Shown here: in pieces, positions 33,001 to 43,370 of the stretch
How the letters are laid out: each line of letters begins with the position of its first letter
How positions within the stretch are numbered: the first letter of the stretch is position 1
From: Ectocarpus siliculosus
Taxonomy: Eukaryota; Sar; Phaeophyceae; Ectocarpales; Ectocarpaceae
Direction: 5' to 3'
Length of the DNA: 47,555 bases
Assembly (NCBI GenBank): GCA_000310025.1
Contig: FN649728.1
Location: 1,800,556-1,848,110 of the forward strand
The notes under the pieces: model-generated
Databases searched by the model: none
What the model was told of the DNA's origin: nothing
The model's input: only the letters and a program-made list of their open reading frames with translations
Made by a program: the position numbers and the translations under genes

Positions 33001-36000
33001 CGTGGGGTATGTTGGTACATATCTAATGTCGCCCTGTTGTATGATATTCCATCGTAATTTTTATTTTTGTGTTTTGGTAAGTGTTGACCTACAAGAATAT
33101 CCCCACCGGGCGTTGGTGTTGTGTGTGGGGCGCTGCTGACTTACGCGGATATGTCATGCTGCTGACTTTTTTTTTTTTCTCTACAGGACCCCCTGGTACC
33201 GGTAAGACTCTCTTCGCCAAGGGATTGGCGCGCCACTCCGGCCTGGAGTACGCCATCATGACAGGTGGCGACATCGCCCCGCTGGGAAGGGACGCGGTCA
33301 CGGAGATGCACAAGGTCTTCGACTGGGCTCAGGTGCGGCAGGATTATTCATTCTCTCCTGCGCGTCCAGGAGCCTGTTTTTTTTTTTTTTTTTAACCTGT
33401 CAGTTTGTGGAAAACACGCAAGCAATCACAGAGAGACTTCCCGTCCGAGATATAAGCACGTTCGTTTTTTTCCGGAACCGATTAGTATGTTGGCACAGGC
33501 TGTGCTGCGCTGCCTGGTTGTTTCATTTGTCGGTGGAGCCAATCGTTGGTTTGGTTCCGTCTCGCAGCATCTTCCGGAATGAAATATCACTCGGGATCGA
33601 CGGCGAGAGACCTGGGGCGGTAGGTGATCGCTACCTGGTCTGCGTGTCAGTGGGGTGCAAACACACCTACACACCCTTCCGCCTGGTTGTTGACCTTTGG
33701 TCCTTCATGCTAGCCGAGAGGGATTGACGACGAGGGTACGTGTTTAATTGAGTGCCCCCCCCTCGCCTCTCTCTCTCTCTCTCGCTCCTCGTGGTGACCT
33801 TGTTCTGCAGGCGAGCCGTAAGGGCCTCCTGCTGTTCGTAGACGAGGCGGACGCCTTCCTTCGGCGGCGCAACACGGAGACCATCAGCGAGGACCTTCGT
33901 AACGCCCTCAACGCCTTCCTCTACCGGACGGGAGAATCGACGGTACGAGAACCGCGAACCTAGATATCGGGACAGAAAAGTACAGCAGCAGTGAATGCGG
34001 TTGAAGCCGCCCGGTTTTCATTTTTGATACCTCAAGGGAGGATGCTTTTCGTTCCATCGTGAACAAGGCGGCAGTAGTAATAGTTCCCATCACGCTATGT
34101 TTTTTATCGACGCGTCCAAACGGCCGACGTTGGTTTAGCTGCGAGACGCTTGCCCTGCCTTGCGACTGCCGTCGTTGGTTTTTCCTCGATCGGCACGTCC
34201 TCGTTTGTCCTTTGTTGTGGCGACTCGAGTCCTTTTTTCTCCCGACCGTGCCACTTGTTGTACGGTATGGCCTTCCGTGTTGTGTGACGGCGGCTGATGC
34301 GTCCCGTGAATTCTTCTGCCAAGGTGTAAAGAGTCATGTCCAGAGTGAACGCGGCGACACCTATTCGCACATGCTATTATTTGTGTATGGCTATTATCGT
34401 GGAGGGATGTGTCCTTACCGGCGCCTTGCATGGCTTTCCTGGAGCGACTTCGTGGCCCCCCGGTTTTGTTCGAAAGTGCCGTCTCGCCGATTGCCACGTT
34501 ACACCGCGAACACCCGACACGCTTGCGTGTGATACCGCACCATTCCGTACCGTAACGCACCGTACCCAACGGCAAGTTCGTGCTGGCGTAGGAATCTCAC
34601 CAACCCATCCGGCAATCACGCGTGGGATATCATACCAATACATCTCACCGTACAGCACCAAGGGCAAGCTGATACTGGCCTTCGCATCTCACAAGCCCAT
34701 ATGGCATCCACGCGTGTGGCACCATACCATGCTATGCCGTACCAAGACAGGGTCATACTGATGTACGTGTCTGACAAGTGTGTTCTTACCGCCACCATTC
34801 CATACCATACCGTACAGTACCGAGACGTTTTCATACAGACGTACGTCTCTAACCATGCACGCGTGTGATACCGCACCATTCCGTGCCTTACCGTGCCTTA
34901 CCGTGCCTTACCCAAGGGGAACCTCATGCTGGCGTATGCATCTCACCAGCCCATCCGGCATCCATGCGTTACCACACGGACCAGTTCATACTGATGTACG
35001 TGTCTAACCGTGCACGTGTGTTTTACCGCACCATTCCGTACCGTACCAGGACAAGTTCATGCTGGTGTACGCGTCCAACCAGCCGGAGCAGTTCGACTGG
35101 GCGGTGAACGACCGCATCGACGAGATGGTGCCCTTCGACCTACCCGGGCGAGAAGAACGCCTGCGCATGGTAAACCTCTACATGAAGAACTACCTCCTCG
35201 ACCCCCCGGGAAAAGCGAAGGTCATCAGGGTCGACGGAATCGAGGTATGTAGGCGCTCGGGCGCCTGCGGAGGCCGTGCGGTCTCGCTACTTGCTACGTT
35301 CCGCTTTTTGGTTATTTCGGTCTTGCCATTGCGAATACGTTCAGGGATTTTTGGCGAGGCCGAGGGTGTTCGGTGTATCTGCAACTTTCCGGTCGCAACT
35401 TCCGCCTGCTGGTTGTGTTTTCTGGTAAGCGTAACGTACCGTTATCAAATGCCTCGACCCTCCTAGTAAGATAGGCCTCAAAGGACGATCATTTTTGGCG
35501 CGACGCTACAGGATTTCATCTGGCTTATTCATCGGCTCCGTGGAATTTTTTTCTTCTTGTTTTTGTCGCTTCGAACGATTTTCATGGCGGTTACGTCACT
35601 CGACCTTCGCGTGTCCTCACTTTTTCGAGGTAGAATCCGCTCATGATATCAACGAACGCAGAAGAACTACTAGGGAGAACAGTTTGTTCTAGTGTAGGGA
35701 TCCAATAGTCATCAATTGGGTTTTTTGAAACAGTGTGGCTAACCTTAACCTTCGCGTGGGCTCTCTTTTCTCACTGGGACCATGCGACCATGCATGTGTT
35801 TTTGATGGGGTTTTTTATTCCCTTCCCCAAAGGACTCCCACCTTCAAGACGTGGCGGACTTGACGGAGGGATTTTCGGGGCGAGAGATAGCCAAGCTGGC
35901 CATCGCGTGGCAGGCGGCGGCGTACGGGACGCCAGACTCTTCCTTCAACGCGGAGCTAATGACGGAAGTCTTGCAGGTGGGTTGGTTCCATGGTAGTGTT

Positions 36001-36851
36001 TTTTGTTTGTGTCGTTCCGCCTCCAGACTCTTGGCTCGACGCAGAACTAACGACGGAAGTCTTAGAAAAGTGACTTGCATGGTACACAGTCATTAGTAAC
36101 TTTCCGCCACCGAAATCTTCCTTCAACGAAGAGTTAATGGCGAAAGTCGTGGAGGTGGGTTCCATGGTGGTGCTTTTGTGTGTGTGTTTGTTGTAACGTC
36201 CCGCTGCTAGACCCTTCAACGCGGAGCTTATCACGGAAACCTTGGCGGCGCGTTCCGTATTCCATACCATATTTGTCTCGTTTTTTTTGTGTTGTGTCAT
36301 TCCGGCTTCGTTCGTCGAGTTGTCGGGCGTTTCAGCAAAGCATCTGAACACCTCCATACAGTAGTGCAACCTGCGCATATGCTTGTCTTGGAAATATACG
36401 CGCTCTCTTCACAAGACACGCCTGATTTACTGCCCTCTTTGCCGACACCCCTCGCCCACCCAGATGATATTTCGAAGCAGTGGGTTGAGATCGTAGCTTG
36501 TACGCCGCATTGGTTTCTGCGAGCCACAAGGGAAGTTTCGTCGAACGCTTGCTTCCTGAAGCGCAGAAGGACCAGCCAATATCCCGTGTCTGATTTTTTC
36601 CTTTCCATCCCCTCCGTCGCTTTGTGCGGTGCGTTCTTTTCATGCACACGCCACAGGCGCACCTGCAGCAAAAGAGACAGAAGCAGGCCTGGCTCGAAGG
36701 GGCGCAGACTAGTTCAGGCGGGTTGATCATGCCACCCCCTTCCAAAACAGCGGGGGCGACCGTCGAGCCAATCACACCACGGCTAGTGCGAACGCTCACG
36801 CAGGATGCGGCAGAAGACGGCACGAAAGGGAACCCGAAGGGCACAAGCTAG
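27017..36851 (+). CDS. ATAD3: ATAD3-type mitochondrial AAA+ ATPase (13 exons)
   Basis: Exons: 27017-27226, 28728-28850, 28937-28960, 29387-29506, 30027-30267, 31143-31274, 31663-31793, 32573-32696, 33187-33332, 33811-33942, 35050-35244, 35833-35976, 36657-36851; all in phase, 638 aa (human ATAD3A about 634 in its longer form). The N-terminal part has [15 protein letters not shown] and a coiled coil of Glu/Lys/Arg-rich exons 2-5 (residues about 70-240), as in the ATAD3 N-terminal domain. A hydrophobic membrane segment follows (about 259-276, [18 protein letters not shown]), then [19 protein letters not shown]. The AAA+ core has Walker A GPPGTGKT (369-376), Walker [10 protein letters not shown] (423-431), the sensor strand [12 protein letters not shown] (467 on), [18 protein letters not shown] and [19 protein letters not shown]3 spans the mitochondrial inner membrane and organises nucleoids, cristae and lipid transfer. 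Exon 3 is a 24-bp microexon. Confidence 0.95.
28027..28220 (+). repeat. Dispersed repeat copy 1 (SINE-like) in ATAD3 intron 1
   Basis: This copy aligns with 28455-28645: shared blocks are CCGTCGCACGC, CTGGGTGAAGC, TTGCTGAATCCGA, TGCCGTCCG, TATCCCAAC and GAAACTTGT. A B-box-like TTTGAACCCCGG (28070-28081) suggests a tRNA-related head, but this is weak. Confidence 0.6.
28244..28425. mobile_element. Foldback element (MITE-like), about 39-bp inverted repeats
   Basis: The arm 28244-28282 (CACACCCCCTGGACCGATTTTC...) is matched by the reverse complement of 28387-28425 at about 32 of 39 positions. The 104-bp loop holds no open frame. It lies between the two SINE-like copies in ATAD3 intron 1. No clear target-site duplication is seen. 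Confidence 0.65.
28455..28645 (+). repeat. Dispersed repeat copy 2 (SINE-like) in ATAD3 intron 1
   Basis: Diverged second copy of 28027-28220, in the same orientation and about 430 bp away. It carries an extra GTCAACTGC insertion after the CCGTCGCACGC block. The B-box-like segment is degraded (CTGATCCCCGG). Confidence 0.6.
30998..31097. other. Assembly gap (100 N) flanked by poly-C
   Basis: 100 N in ATAD3 intron 5, with long C runs on both sides (about 30971-30993 and 31104-31123). Exon 6 begins 45 bp after the gap and is intact, so the coding sequence is not affected. Confidence 0.95.
34570..35090 (+). repeat. Tandem decayed pseudo-exons ahead of ATAD3 exon 11
   Basis: Six degenerate copies of the intron-end/exon-11-start junction precede the real one, beginning near 34570, 34662, 34746, 34822, 34916 and 34978; the real exon starts at 35050. 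Each has a CCGTACC-like lead and then a version of ACAAGTTCATGCTGGTGTA. The copies fall into two types: GGCAAG...CTGGCGTA...CATCTCACCAGCCC, and GACAG..TCATACTGATGTACGTGTC. Spacing is 62-94 bp. Some copies keep a plausible AG acceptor and encode (L/I)[13 protein letters not shown] peptides; others contain stops. Confidence 0.8.
35930..36262 (+). repeat. Tandem decayed copies of the ATAD3 exon 12 end and donor
   Basis: The exon-12 3' end (CTTCCTTCAACGCGGAGCTA, then ATGACGGAAGTCTTGCAG|GTGGGTT) is followed at about 90-bp intervals by three degraded copies near 36022, 36117 and 36206. Copy 3 keeps GTGGAG|GTGGGTTCCATGGTGGTG. The repeat unit thus includes the last 50 bp of coding sequence, the donor and the start of the intron. 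Confidence 0.8.
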
Positions 36852-37874
36852 TTGGGGGGAACCATTGGGGTAGCGGGAAGGGAAGGGGGGATGGTTGTAA
36901 GCCTGCTGGCATTCAGTGAGGGCGCACCTGATATATTTCGTTCCCGGGGTGCACCCCTTTTTTTTTGCTGTGCTCTGATTCCGTACTCTGTGGAGTGTCG
37001 TAATCTTGGCTCTGAGCACCACTCGCAGCTGCTTAAGTATTATTATTGTGGGATGTGCGGAATCCAGCTTCGATGCACAACGTAGGCTTCGACGGCATGG
37101 AGGTAGGGAAGGTTTTCCGCTGTTCCTCTCGGATGCGATAAAGCAATGGCAGACGTTACGTGCCTATCCCATGACTCTGGTCCATGCACCGGATATCCAT
37201 CGAAAGGTGTGCCTTGCTCAATGGACTATTCCGCAATGCCCTCTGACTTGACATTCGAGTGCTCTCCAGCGGAAGAAAGTCTTGGGGGACTCCATGTCGT
37301 GCGGCCACGTTTTCGGCCGCAACAACTGTTATTGTCGCGTTCATCTTTGAATCTGCTGGGCGGACGCAAGCAACCGCTGTCACCTTCTGGAAACGTTCGA
37401 AACGAGCAAGCGCACCGTGAGGAATCGAAGAGGAAATTCGCATTCAAGTCTTGTACCGCCAGCACCAGCATCAGCACCAGCTCGAGCGCTTCAGTCGAAC
37501 ATACTTTGTAACGCTGCGGGTCCACCCGAACACCTATATCACTCGCAGGCCCTGAACTCCGCGTTCATTGTTTCGCAGGCGTCAAAATGGGGCTAGGTTT
37601 GGTCGCGGGGAATCAGGCAAATTTCCCCAGGGCGAACTCTGCTACATAGTACGGCGATGGTGGGTTCAGCAGCACAAATCTATCTGTAGAGCCACGCCAT
37701 TCGCCGGCGTTGATATGAACTTGACGGGACTGGTGTCGTGGTCGTCACAGGCAACCCTTGTGTATTCAGCGTGTCTTGCGCAAAGTTTCGAATGCAATAG
37801 CATGAACTATGCCCCGAGTAGTACTAGAACTCGGTCACACAACAGAGGTTAACTTGCTGCAGTTGATAACCCTG
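36852..37874. other. 3' flank of ATAD3, no gene recognised
   Basis: This should contain the ATAD3 3' UTR. A 121-codon open frame (37146-37511) ends in a Ser/Thr-rich tail but shows no domain, and its antisense is equally open; I do not call it. Confidence 0.4.
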
Positions 37875-38850
37875 TTGGAGGTTCGAGTTTCATTGACTGA
37901 AAACTCTCGCAGTCTGAGCGCCAAGGGCCATCCCGTAAATCGTTATGGATCTATGTTGGAGATTCGAGCAAAGTGAAAACTCGTCGCAGTGGTGAGCACC
38001 TTGCACCTTTTCATCGAAGATGGAAGGGACTGCTATACTTGGGCTTTCTCGAAAATCCTCAAGTTGGAGATTCGAGTCTCATGAAGTGAAAAATCGTCAC
38101 GGTCGTGAGCACCCTCAACGAACAGGAAAGGGACAGCCATAATAGGGCCTTCTCGTAAGTCCTCATGGATCTAAGCTAGAGGTTCGAGTGAAGTGAAAAC
38201 TCTCGCAGTCGTGAGCACCTTCAACGAAGATGGAAGGGACTACTGTAATAGAGTCTTCTCGAAAATCCTCCAGTTGGAGATTCGATCATCATGAAGTGAA
38301 AAATCGTCACGGTCGTGAGCACCCTGAACGAAGAGGGAAGGGAGTGAGATGGAGGTTCGAGTGAAGTCGAATCTCTCGCATCGTGAGCACCCTCAACGAA
38401 GCGGAAAGGGACTGTAGGGTCGTCTCGTAAATCCTCATGGTTCTATGCTAGAGGTTTGAGCCTGATGTAGTGAAGACTCGTCACGGTCGTGAGCACCCTC
38501 AACGACGAGGGAAGGGACTGCTCAGGTCTTCTCGTAAATCCATATGGATCTACGTTGGAGGTTCGAGTGAAGTGAAAACTCTCGCAGTCGCGAGCACTCT
38601 CAACGAAGAGGGCAGGGACTGCTAGGGCCATCTCGTAAATCCTCATGGTGGTATGTTTGAGGTTCGAGTCTCATGAAGTGAAAAACCGTCACGGGTGTGA
38701 GCACGCTCAACCAAGAGGGAAAGGACTGCTCTAGGGCCTTCTCAAAAATCATTGTTTAATGTTGTCTCATGAAGTGAAAACTTGTCCCAGTCGTGAGCAC
38801 CTTCAACGAAGAGGGAAGGGACTGCTTAGGAAGGCCTTCCGTGGGTATCT
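37875..38850. repeat. Tandem repeat, about ten units of 75-110 bp, two alternating types
   Basis: Each unit has GTTGGAGGTTCGAG, then GAAGTGAAAA, CTC(T)CGCAGTCGTGAGCACC, CAACGAAGAGGGAAGGGACTGCT and GGGCCTTCTCGTAAATCCTC(ATGGATCTA). Type A reads GAGTGAAGTGAAAACTCTCGCAG and type B reads GAGTCTCATGAAGTGAAAAATCGTCACGG; from the second unit on they alternate A-B-A-B-A-B-A-B. Units start near 37875, 37953, 38063, 38173, 38271, 38348, 38447, 38554, 38655 and 38761. No conserved open frame runs through the array. Confidence 0.85.
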
Positions 38851-39497
38851 TGAGGCAGGCGCCGCAGGAAGAAAGATGTACAAAAAAACATCACGGGTGG
38901 TGCTATGAACCTTCCCACTGCCTTTGCTAGCCTCTGGCCGGTGCCCGAACATGCCGAAACTGCCATCGGATGTCACTCACAATAGTGGGGCACGTACGTA
39001 AACTAACTGTCCGCAGATGGCCGCTGATAACCTGCAGTCCTGCTTACTAATGTCCCCCCTCGCCATGTCATCTTGGCGACAACCCCGGGATCTGAGGTGT
39101 GTACCATTTCAGGATTAATTGTGGCAACATCACCCATGGCGTCACAGAAACAGAATACAAAGTGAAACTGTAAGGGGGTGGTGGGTGCGCAGGAGGTTTG
39201 GGGAGGGAACAAGTTGATTCTAGCGTCTTTGTGGAGGTTGTTTTACGTACCACCTCCTGCTCATTACAGTAGATAAATCACTTCTAATGAACCCCAGCTT
39301 TTCATCTCGACACAACCCCTTTCTTCCCAATCCGGGTGCAACAAACCCTCACCTACAAGCAGTACGTCAACACGGGCTCAAATCTAAGAAAGGGAAGACA
39401 GTACACCGGAAATTTATCCTCATCAAAAACCAAATCGAAACAAGGAAGAACTCAGTACCATGTGAAATACGACCGGAGGTCACAGGTAGTAGATCAA
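38851..39497. other. Intergenic, no gene recognised
   Basis: Two overlapping plus-strand open frames (39287-39541 and 39336-39614) are basic in composition but have no recognisable motif; the second overlaps the minus-strand ORF at 39498-39953. The base composition is more AT-rich than in the surrounding genes. Confidence 0.4.
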
Positions 39498-39953
39498 TTA
39501 CGAAACATGTTGCACAATATGAAAACATCCGACGAAGTTAGCCGGAAATACCGATCCCGCATCCGCTTGAAGGAAATCGAAAACAGCTCCTTTGAATCTG
39601 TAACGTTGGTTTGAAACACCAACATTTACTGCATCGCTGTCCCCTCTATCGGTAACCAAGATGGCCAGGAGAAGATTCTTGTTGTCAATGCGCTCTCTAA
39701 CGATGGTACTGGCATGATGGCTAACGTGTCCCATGTAGTTGAAGCTCTTGCGTTTTCCGTCCCGGAAGAAGACATGAATTGGCTTCTGAAGCTCCAAAGC
39801 TCCTTTGAGAATCCAGTCGTCCCGCCCGCTGGTCTGCCCCTCGATCTTGAACGATGTATATTCGGAGCCCATGTCGACACGATCGTTGTACATCCCTTTG
39901 GTGATGCAGACGGTGACTGAGAGAGCGTCTATCAGGCGTAGGTCGGACGCCAT
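39498..39953 (-). CDS. Hypothetical 151-aa protein
   Basis: The start is ATG in a good context (CAAAGATGG) after a pyrimidine-rich leader, and the stop is TAA. The sequence alternates hydrophobic and polar residues as in a beta-rich fold. The middle part, WILKGALELQKPIHVFFRDG followed by KRKSFNYMGHVS and LLLAILVTD, loosely recalls the 'hlFVR...F.YlG.v' pattern of small beta-barrel domains attached to helicases and nucleases (DUF3427-like). That comparison is from memory and weak. No membrane segment or signal peptide is seen. It could also be one exon of a larger gene: the C-terminal 25 residues look less structured. It stands alone between repeat-rich spacers. Confidence 0.4.
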   Translation of the reverse strand: MASDLRLIDALSVTVCITKGMYNDRVDMGSEYTSFKIEGQTSGRDDWILKGALELQKPIHVFFRDGKRKSFNYMGHVSHHASTIVRERIDNKNLLLAILVTDRGDSDAVNVGVSNQRYRFKGAVFDFLQADAGSVFPANFVGCFHIVQHVS

Positions 39954-40797
39954 CTTTGACCCGCTCTTCGTCTTGTAAAGTAGGCAACGACAGGAGGAGA
40001 GGAGGCGGTATGAAGAGAAAAATGGAGGCAGTAGATAGAGTGGTTATGGTTTGGTTTTAGGGAGGAACAGAGAAGCGCGGTTGAGGAACCTCTAGATAGA
40101 TAGGTGTCTCGTTTGGTTCGACCCACCTCACGTCGAGACTTACTCGTTTTTCTGTGGGTGGGTCTAGGAATGGATATAAAGAATCCTGGTGATCGAGCAG
40201 CCCCCGAAACACCCGCCAGCAAGAGTATGGTTGGGGGACCCCACCCCCCTTACAACCAGCATCATCGTGAATGTGTTCTGAAAGAAGATCTTACATGAAA
40301 GATGGCTTCAATCTGCTAACAACCAGGTGATTCGTTGGCTTATTTCGCGCAGCGCATTGCTTGACGTATAACCCAAAAGAAGTGCGGTCCTACTGTAGGT
40401 AGTAGGTCGTCTGGATTGCGGCAGATTTTAAATGTACCGCGACGACAGCGGTTTTGATTCTTTTTCAATACGTTCGTGCCCGCAATTACTTATTGTTATG
40501 CCGTGTGTGACAAAACCTAACTCCACTTCACAGACAGGTAGACGTCACGCAGTGTCTTCTGCAAGAATCTGTATTTTGAATCATCATATTTTTCTGGAAT
40601 TATTCAGGGGGTGCACGATTTTTTTTTCTTGACACCACCAATACATCAGCAGTATAGGAAAATGGGCTCGTGCACGTTGGCTCTTTCGCTCTCTCGCACC
40701 AGGGGCCTACTCCTACCCCCCCCATACTTCATACCCATGTATGTATCCCCCCATGGCGCACAGTGCATGTACCATGGTATGTATGTGACCCCGTGTG

Positions 40798-40828
40798 TAT
40801 GGACCCGATTCTGCGAATCGGGTCCATA
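40798..40828. repeat. Perfect 14-bp inverted repeat with 3-nt loop
   Basis: TATGGACCCGATTC, loop TGC, GAATCGGGTCCATA. There are no mismatches. Not followed by a T-run on either side. Confidence 0.9.
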
Positions 40829-41103
40829 TCTATCTGTGGATAGATCGGACAGATATCCAAACAAAGTGTACCCAAGGTACCACAAACAAACAACCAACCA
40901 AGTAGACATTACGGTATGGCAGTGACTTTTCCCATCTAGGGCTTTTACGCCCTCTGATTGGTCGATCATTGGATGGGGCGATTGATTCCTCTCCAGCGCC
41001 CTCTCCCCATTTCGGTATTCCGATAATAACAACGTGGCGCAACCGCGTTTTGGCCCAGTTCACGGCCGCTAGGCCGTGCGTTGGTCGTGGATGAGGGTGA
41101 GGA

Positions 41104-41138
41104 TTAGGGTTGGGTTGGGTTGGGTTGGGTTGGGTTGG
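41104..41138 (+). repeat. (TTGGG)n short tandem repeat
   Basis: TTAGGG is followed by five TTGGG units ending in TTGGCC. It resembles, but is not, the TTTAGGG or TTAGGG telomere repeat. Confidence 0.85.
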
Positions 41139-41874
41139 CCACGGTGTGTGACACATCCCATGTAAGGAACCTACAGGTTCAATGTCCGGTTAGACCTAAA
41201 GAGTCACAAACATACCAAATACTCCGCCAAATGAGCCCGTCGAAGAACCATCATTCCTTGTATGTGTTATTTAGGTTGTGTCAGTGATGCACCACCACAC
41301 AGGAAGGTTGTCTGTGAGATCAATGTTTTTTTGTGTGGTATGGGGACATGGGAACAAACCAAACAGGAGTCAGATCAAGCGGACGAACTTTCCTGTCTTG
41401 TTTTTTGTGGTCCGTAGTTGACCCGTTGTGTTGAGGCTATCCCTTGGTATCATGTCGTCGCCAATCAATGTTGTGAACATCATTGGTGAAGGACGATACA
41501 GCAGTCAGTCATCTTCATGCGGAGACGTAGAGGCACTAGAGAGGCGCATATAGAGACACGTAGACAAGTTTACCCACCTGGAAGGAGCTAACCAGCAGCA
41601 GAAGAAGACGTTCTTGGCAAGTTCTTGCGCGCGCGACCCCTTGCCCTCTTGACCTAATCAGTCTTCAGCCTTCAGCTCTTCGACTCTTCGACTGTGCTAC
41701 GGAGGTGAAGCGTTAGCTATTACGCCGCCGGGACTGTACAGCAGGCTGTAGGCGAAAAAATACGCTCTCATTATAATTCGAGCGCCAAGCCTTGGGTGCG
41801 CAGAAGCAACCAACCACAACTAGAGCTTACTCGCGAGAATCACCAGCTGAAGCCCTTTTGTCCCGACCTTGAAG

Positions 41875-42039
41875 ATGCCGCCAACTCCAGAGGAAGCAGC
41901 CAACAAGCGAAAACGAAAGAATCTGACCACAGCAGAAAAACGCGGCATGATCTTCGAGCTCTTGGAGGGCACCAACAACGGCATCCTCACGCACGGTGAC
42001 CTCGGCAGGGTGGCAGACATGTACCAGCAGCACCGGTGA
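41875..42039 (+). CDS. N-terminal transposase-like fragment (DUF7769-like HTH)
   Basis: A 54-codon frame starts at ATG 41875 (MPPTPEEAANKRKRKNLTTA) and ends at a TGA that overlaps a good donor (CACCG|GTGAGG). It may therefore be a first exon. The pattern KNLTTAEKRGMIFELLEG, then NNGILTHGDLGRVADMYQQ, fits the helix-turn-helix start of oomycete/algal Tc1-type transposases ('LT.eqR..iye.Ll....nGkL..g....vA..f.vs..tV..iW'). The rest of the transposase, including any DDE catalytic part, is not found downstream to 43370. Either introns and decay hide it or only this piece is left. Too short to have been listed among long frames. Confidence 0.5.
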   Translation: MPPTPEEAANKRKRKNLTTAEKRGMIFELLEGTNNGILTHGDLGRVADMYQQHR

Positions 42040-43370
42040 GGAAAGGGACTCTGGTGCATGGTCCTTACTCTCTCGCTCACCTATGCATGGGCTCCGTGCG
42101 TACCAACAAGACAAATGCCCTGTACATGGAAGCACGTCTTCCACATCTCCACCCTGAAGGCATGGGCAGCAACACCGACCGCCCAGGGTGGGAGGGTGTG
42201 TGTGTTCATGGGCTACCGATGTACATACGTTCTACCGGGTATAGCTAAGTGTGAAAGCAGTTGGTTTTCGGAACGAAGCGGAGGAGGGGTTGGGGGGGGC
42301 GGAGTCTGTCCGAACGGGCATGGTGCGCCGGCATGCGGTGAACTACCGATTGAGGCGCCCGATCTCGTAAGAACCCAGCCAGATTGCTTGGTGGTCCGGC
42401 AGTAATAGTGGCGATTATCGGCCACCACGGTATACTCTGGATGGTCTTGTGACGGTACTGACGGGTGCGGTTAGAAGTGAAAATGAACACTAGCTTTTGA
42501 GATGTAGTACGAGGAATGGTACTCCGTGCCACCAACTACTGCCAACCCGGGGATTATGTACTACAATCCCAGTTACCCCCAGATGTTTTCACACCCTTAA
42601 GTTGGCATTGGCCGTGGTATCTGACAGGGTGCTGTTCGGTCTCAAAGAGAGCCGTCTGTTCCTTGCCACTCCAAATGTGAACGATACTCCGGCAATTCCA
42701 GCACGGAGTTAGTAATCCCAAAAGGAGGAATGAAAGACGCACATCAATCAATTGACCGGCCTCTGCTCACTCTGCTGAGGATCTCCTCCCAGAGTAGTCG
42801 GGTCCTCGATCCATGCTCTTGTGTTCTTCAGAACTCATGTCGTAGTATGAACTTGGGGATTCCTTCACGAAAATTGAACAGCGGCATCAGTAACACGAGA
42901 AGACGCTCGCTTCCTCCGGGTGGGGGCGAGACAAGGACGTATACATATTCTGCACCACCGCATGGTGTTCAAAATGTTGCTGCATCTCTCCGCCCCGTAG
43001 CGATCAAGAGGGGCCAAGACACGGCATCCAACACCGAGGCCAGGCCATCTCAGGGCACACCTCACATCTCGCGCGTCACCGCGACAAGAGCATCACAGCC
43101 ACTGTTCACATCTCTGGAAACAAACGCTGGGACTGACCGGCCCTCTGCCGCGCTCCTTCGTTCTCCCCTACTTCTAACATTACCCGTATACCAAAAAACA
43201 CAAGTAACTACAGCAACCGCCAGAGCCACCGACGATGCATCTGATGCAAGTAAAAAAAAACGGCGTCTGGTTGTACGCAACGCCTTTAGTACCAAGCAAC
43301 GGGTTTGGCAAACCGCTACGTACGACAACATACAACAACCCGATGAGAAAGGAACGTTCTACATACTGCA
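42040..43370. other. Intergenic, no gene recognised
   Basis: A plus-strand frame of 214 codons (42730-43374) runs antisense into the CHERP last exon. It is Ser/Thr/Arg-rich, without motifs, and I do not call it. The stretch also holds the CHERP 3' UTR. Confidence 0.4.

Larger units (their letters stand above)
39954..41874. other. Intergenic with a perfect hairpin and a TTGGG run
   Basis: No gene recognised. It includes the likely 5' region of the minus-strand ORF ending at 39953, the hairpin at 40798-40828 and the TTGGG run near 41105. 41450-41870 may be leader sequence of the small transposase-like exon at 41875. Confidence 0.4.

Noticed and set aside
37146-37511. 121-codon frame after ATAD3
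   Set aside because: No domain, and the opposite strand is equally open; composition alone does not support coding.
37875-38850. CRISPR-like array
   Set aside because: Units are diverged, of unequal length and contiguous, with no constant repeat separated by unique spacers; the DNA is eukaryotic.
41104-41138. Interstitial telomere
   Set aside because: The unit is TTGGG, not TTTAGGG or TTAGGG, and there are only about five copies.
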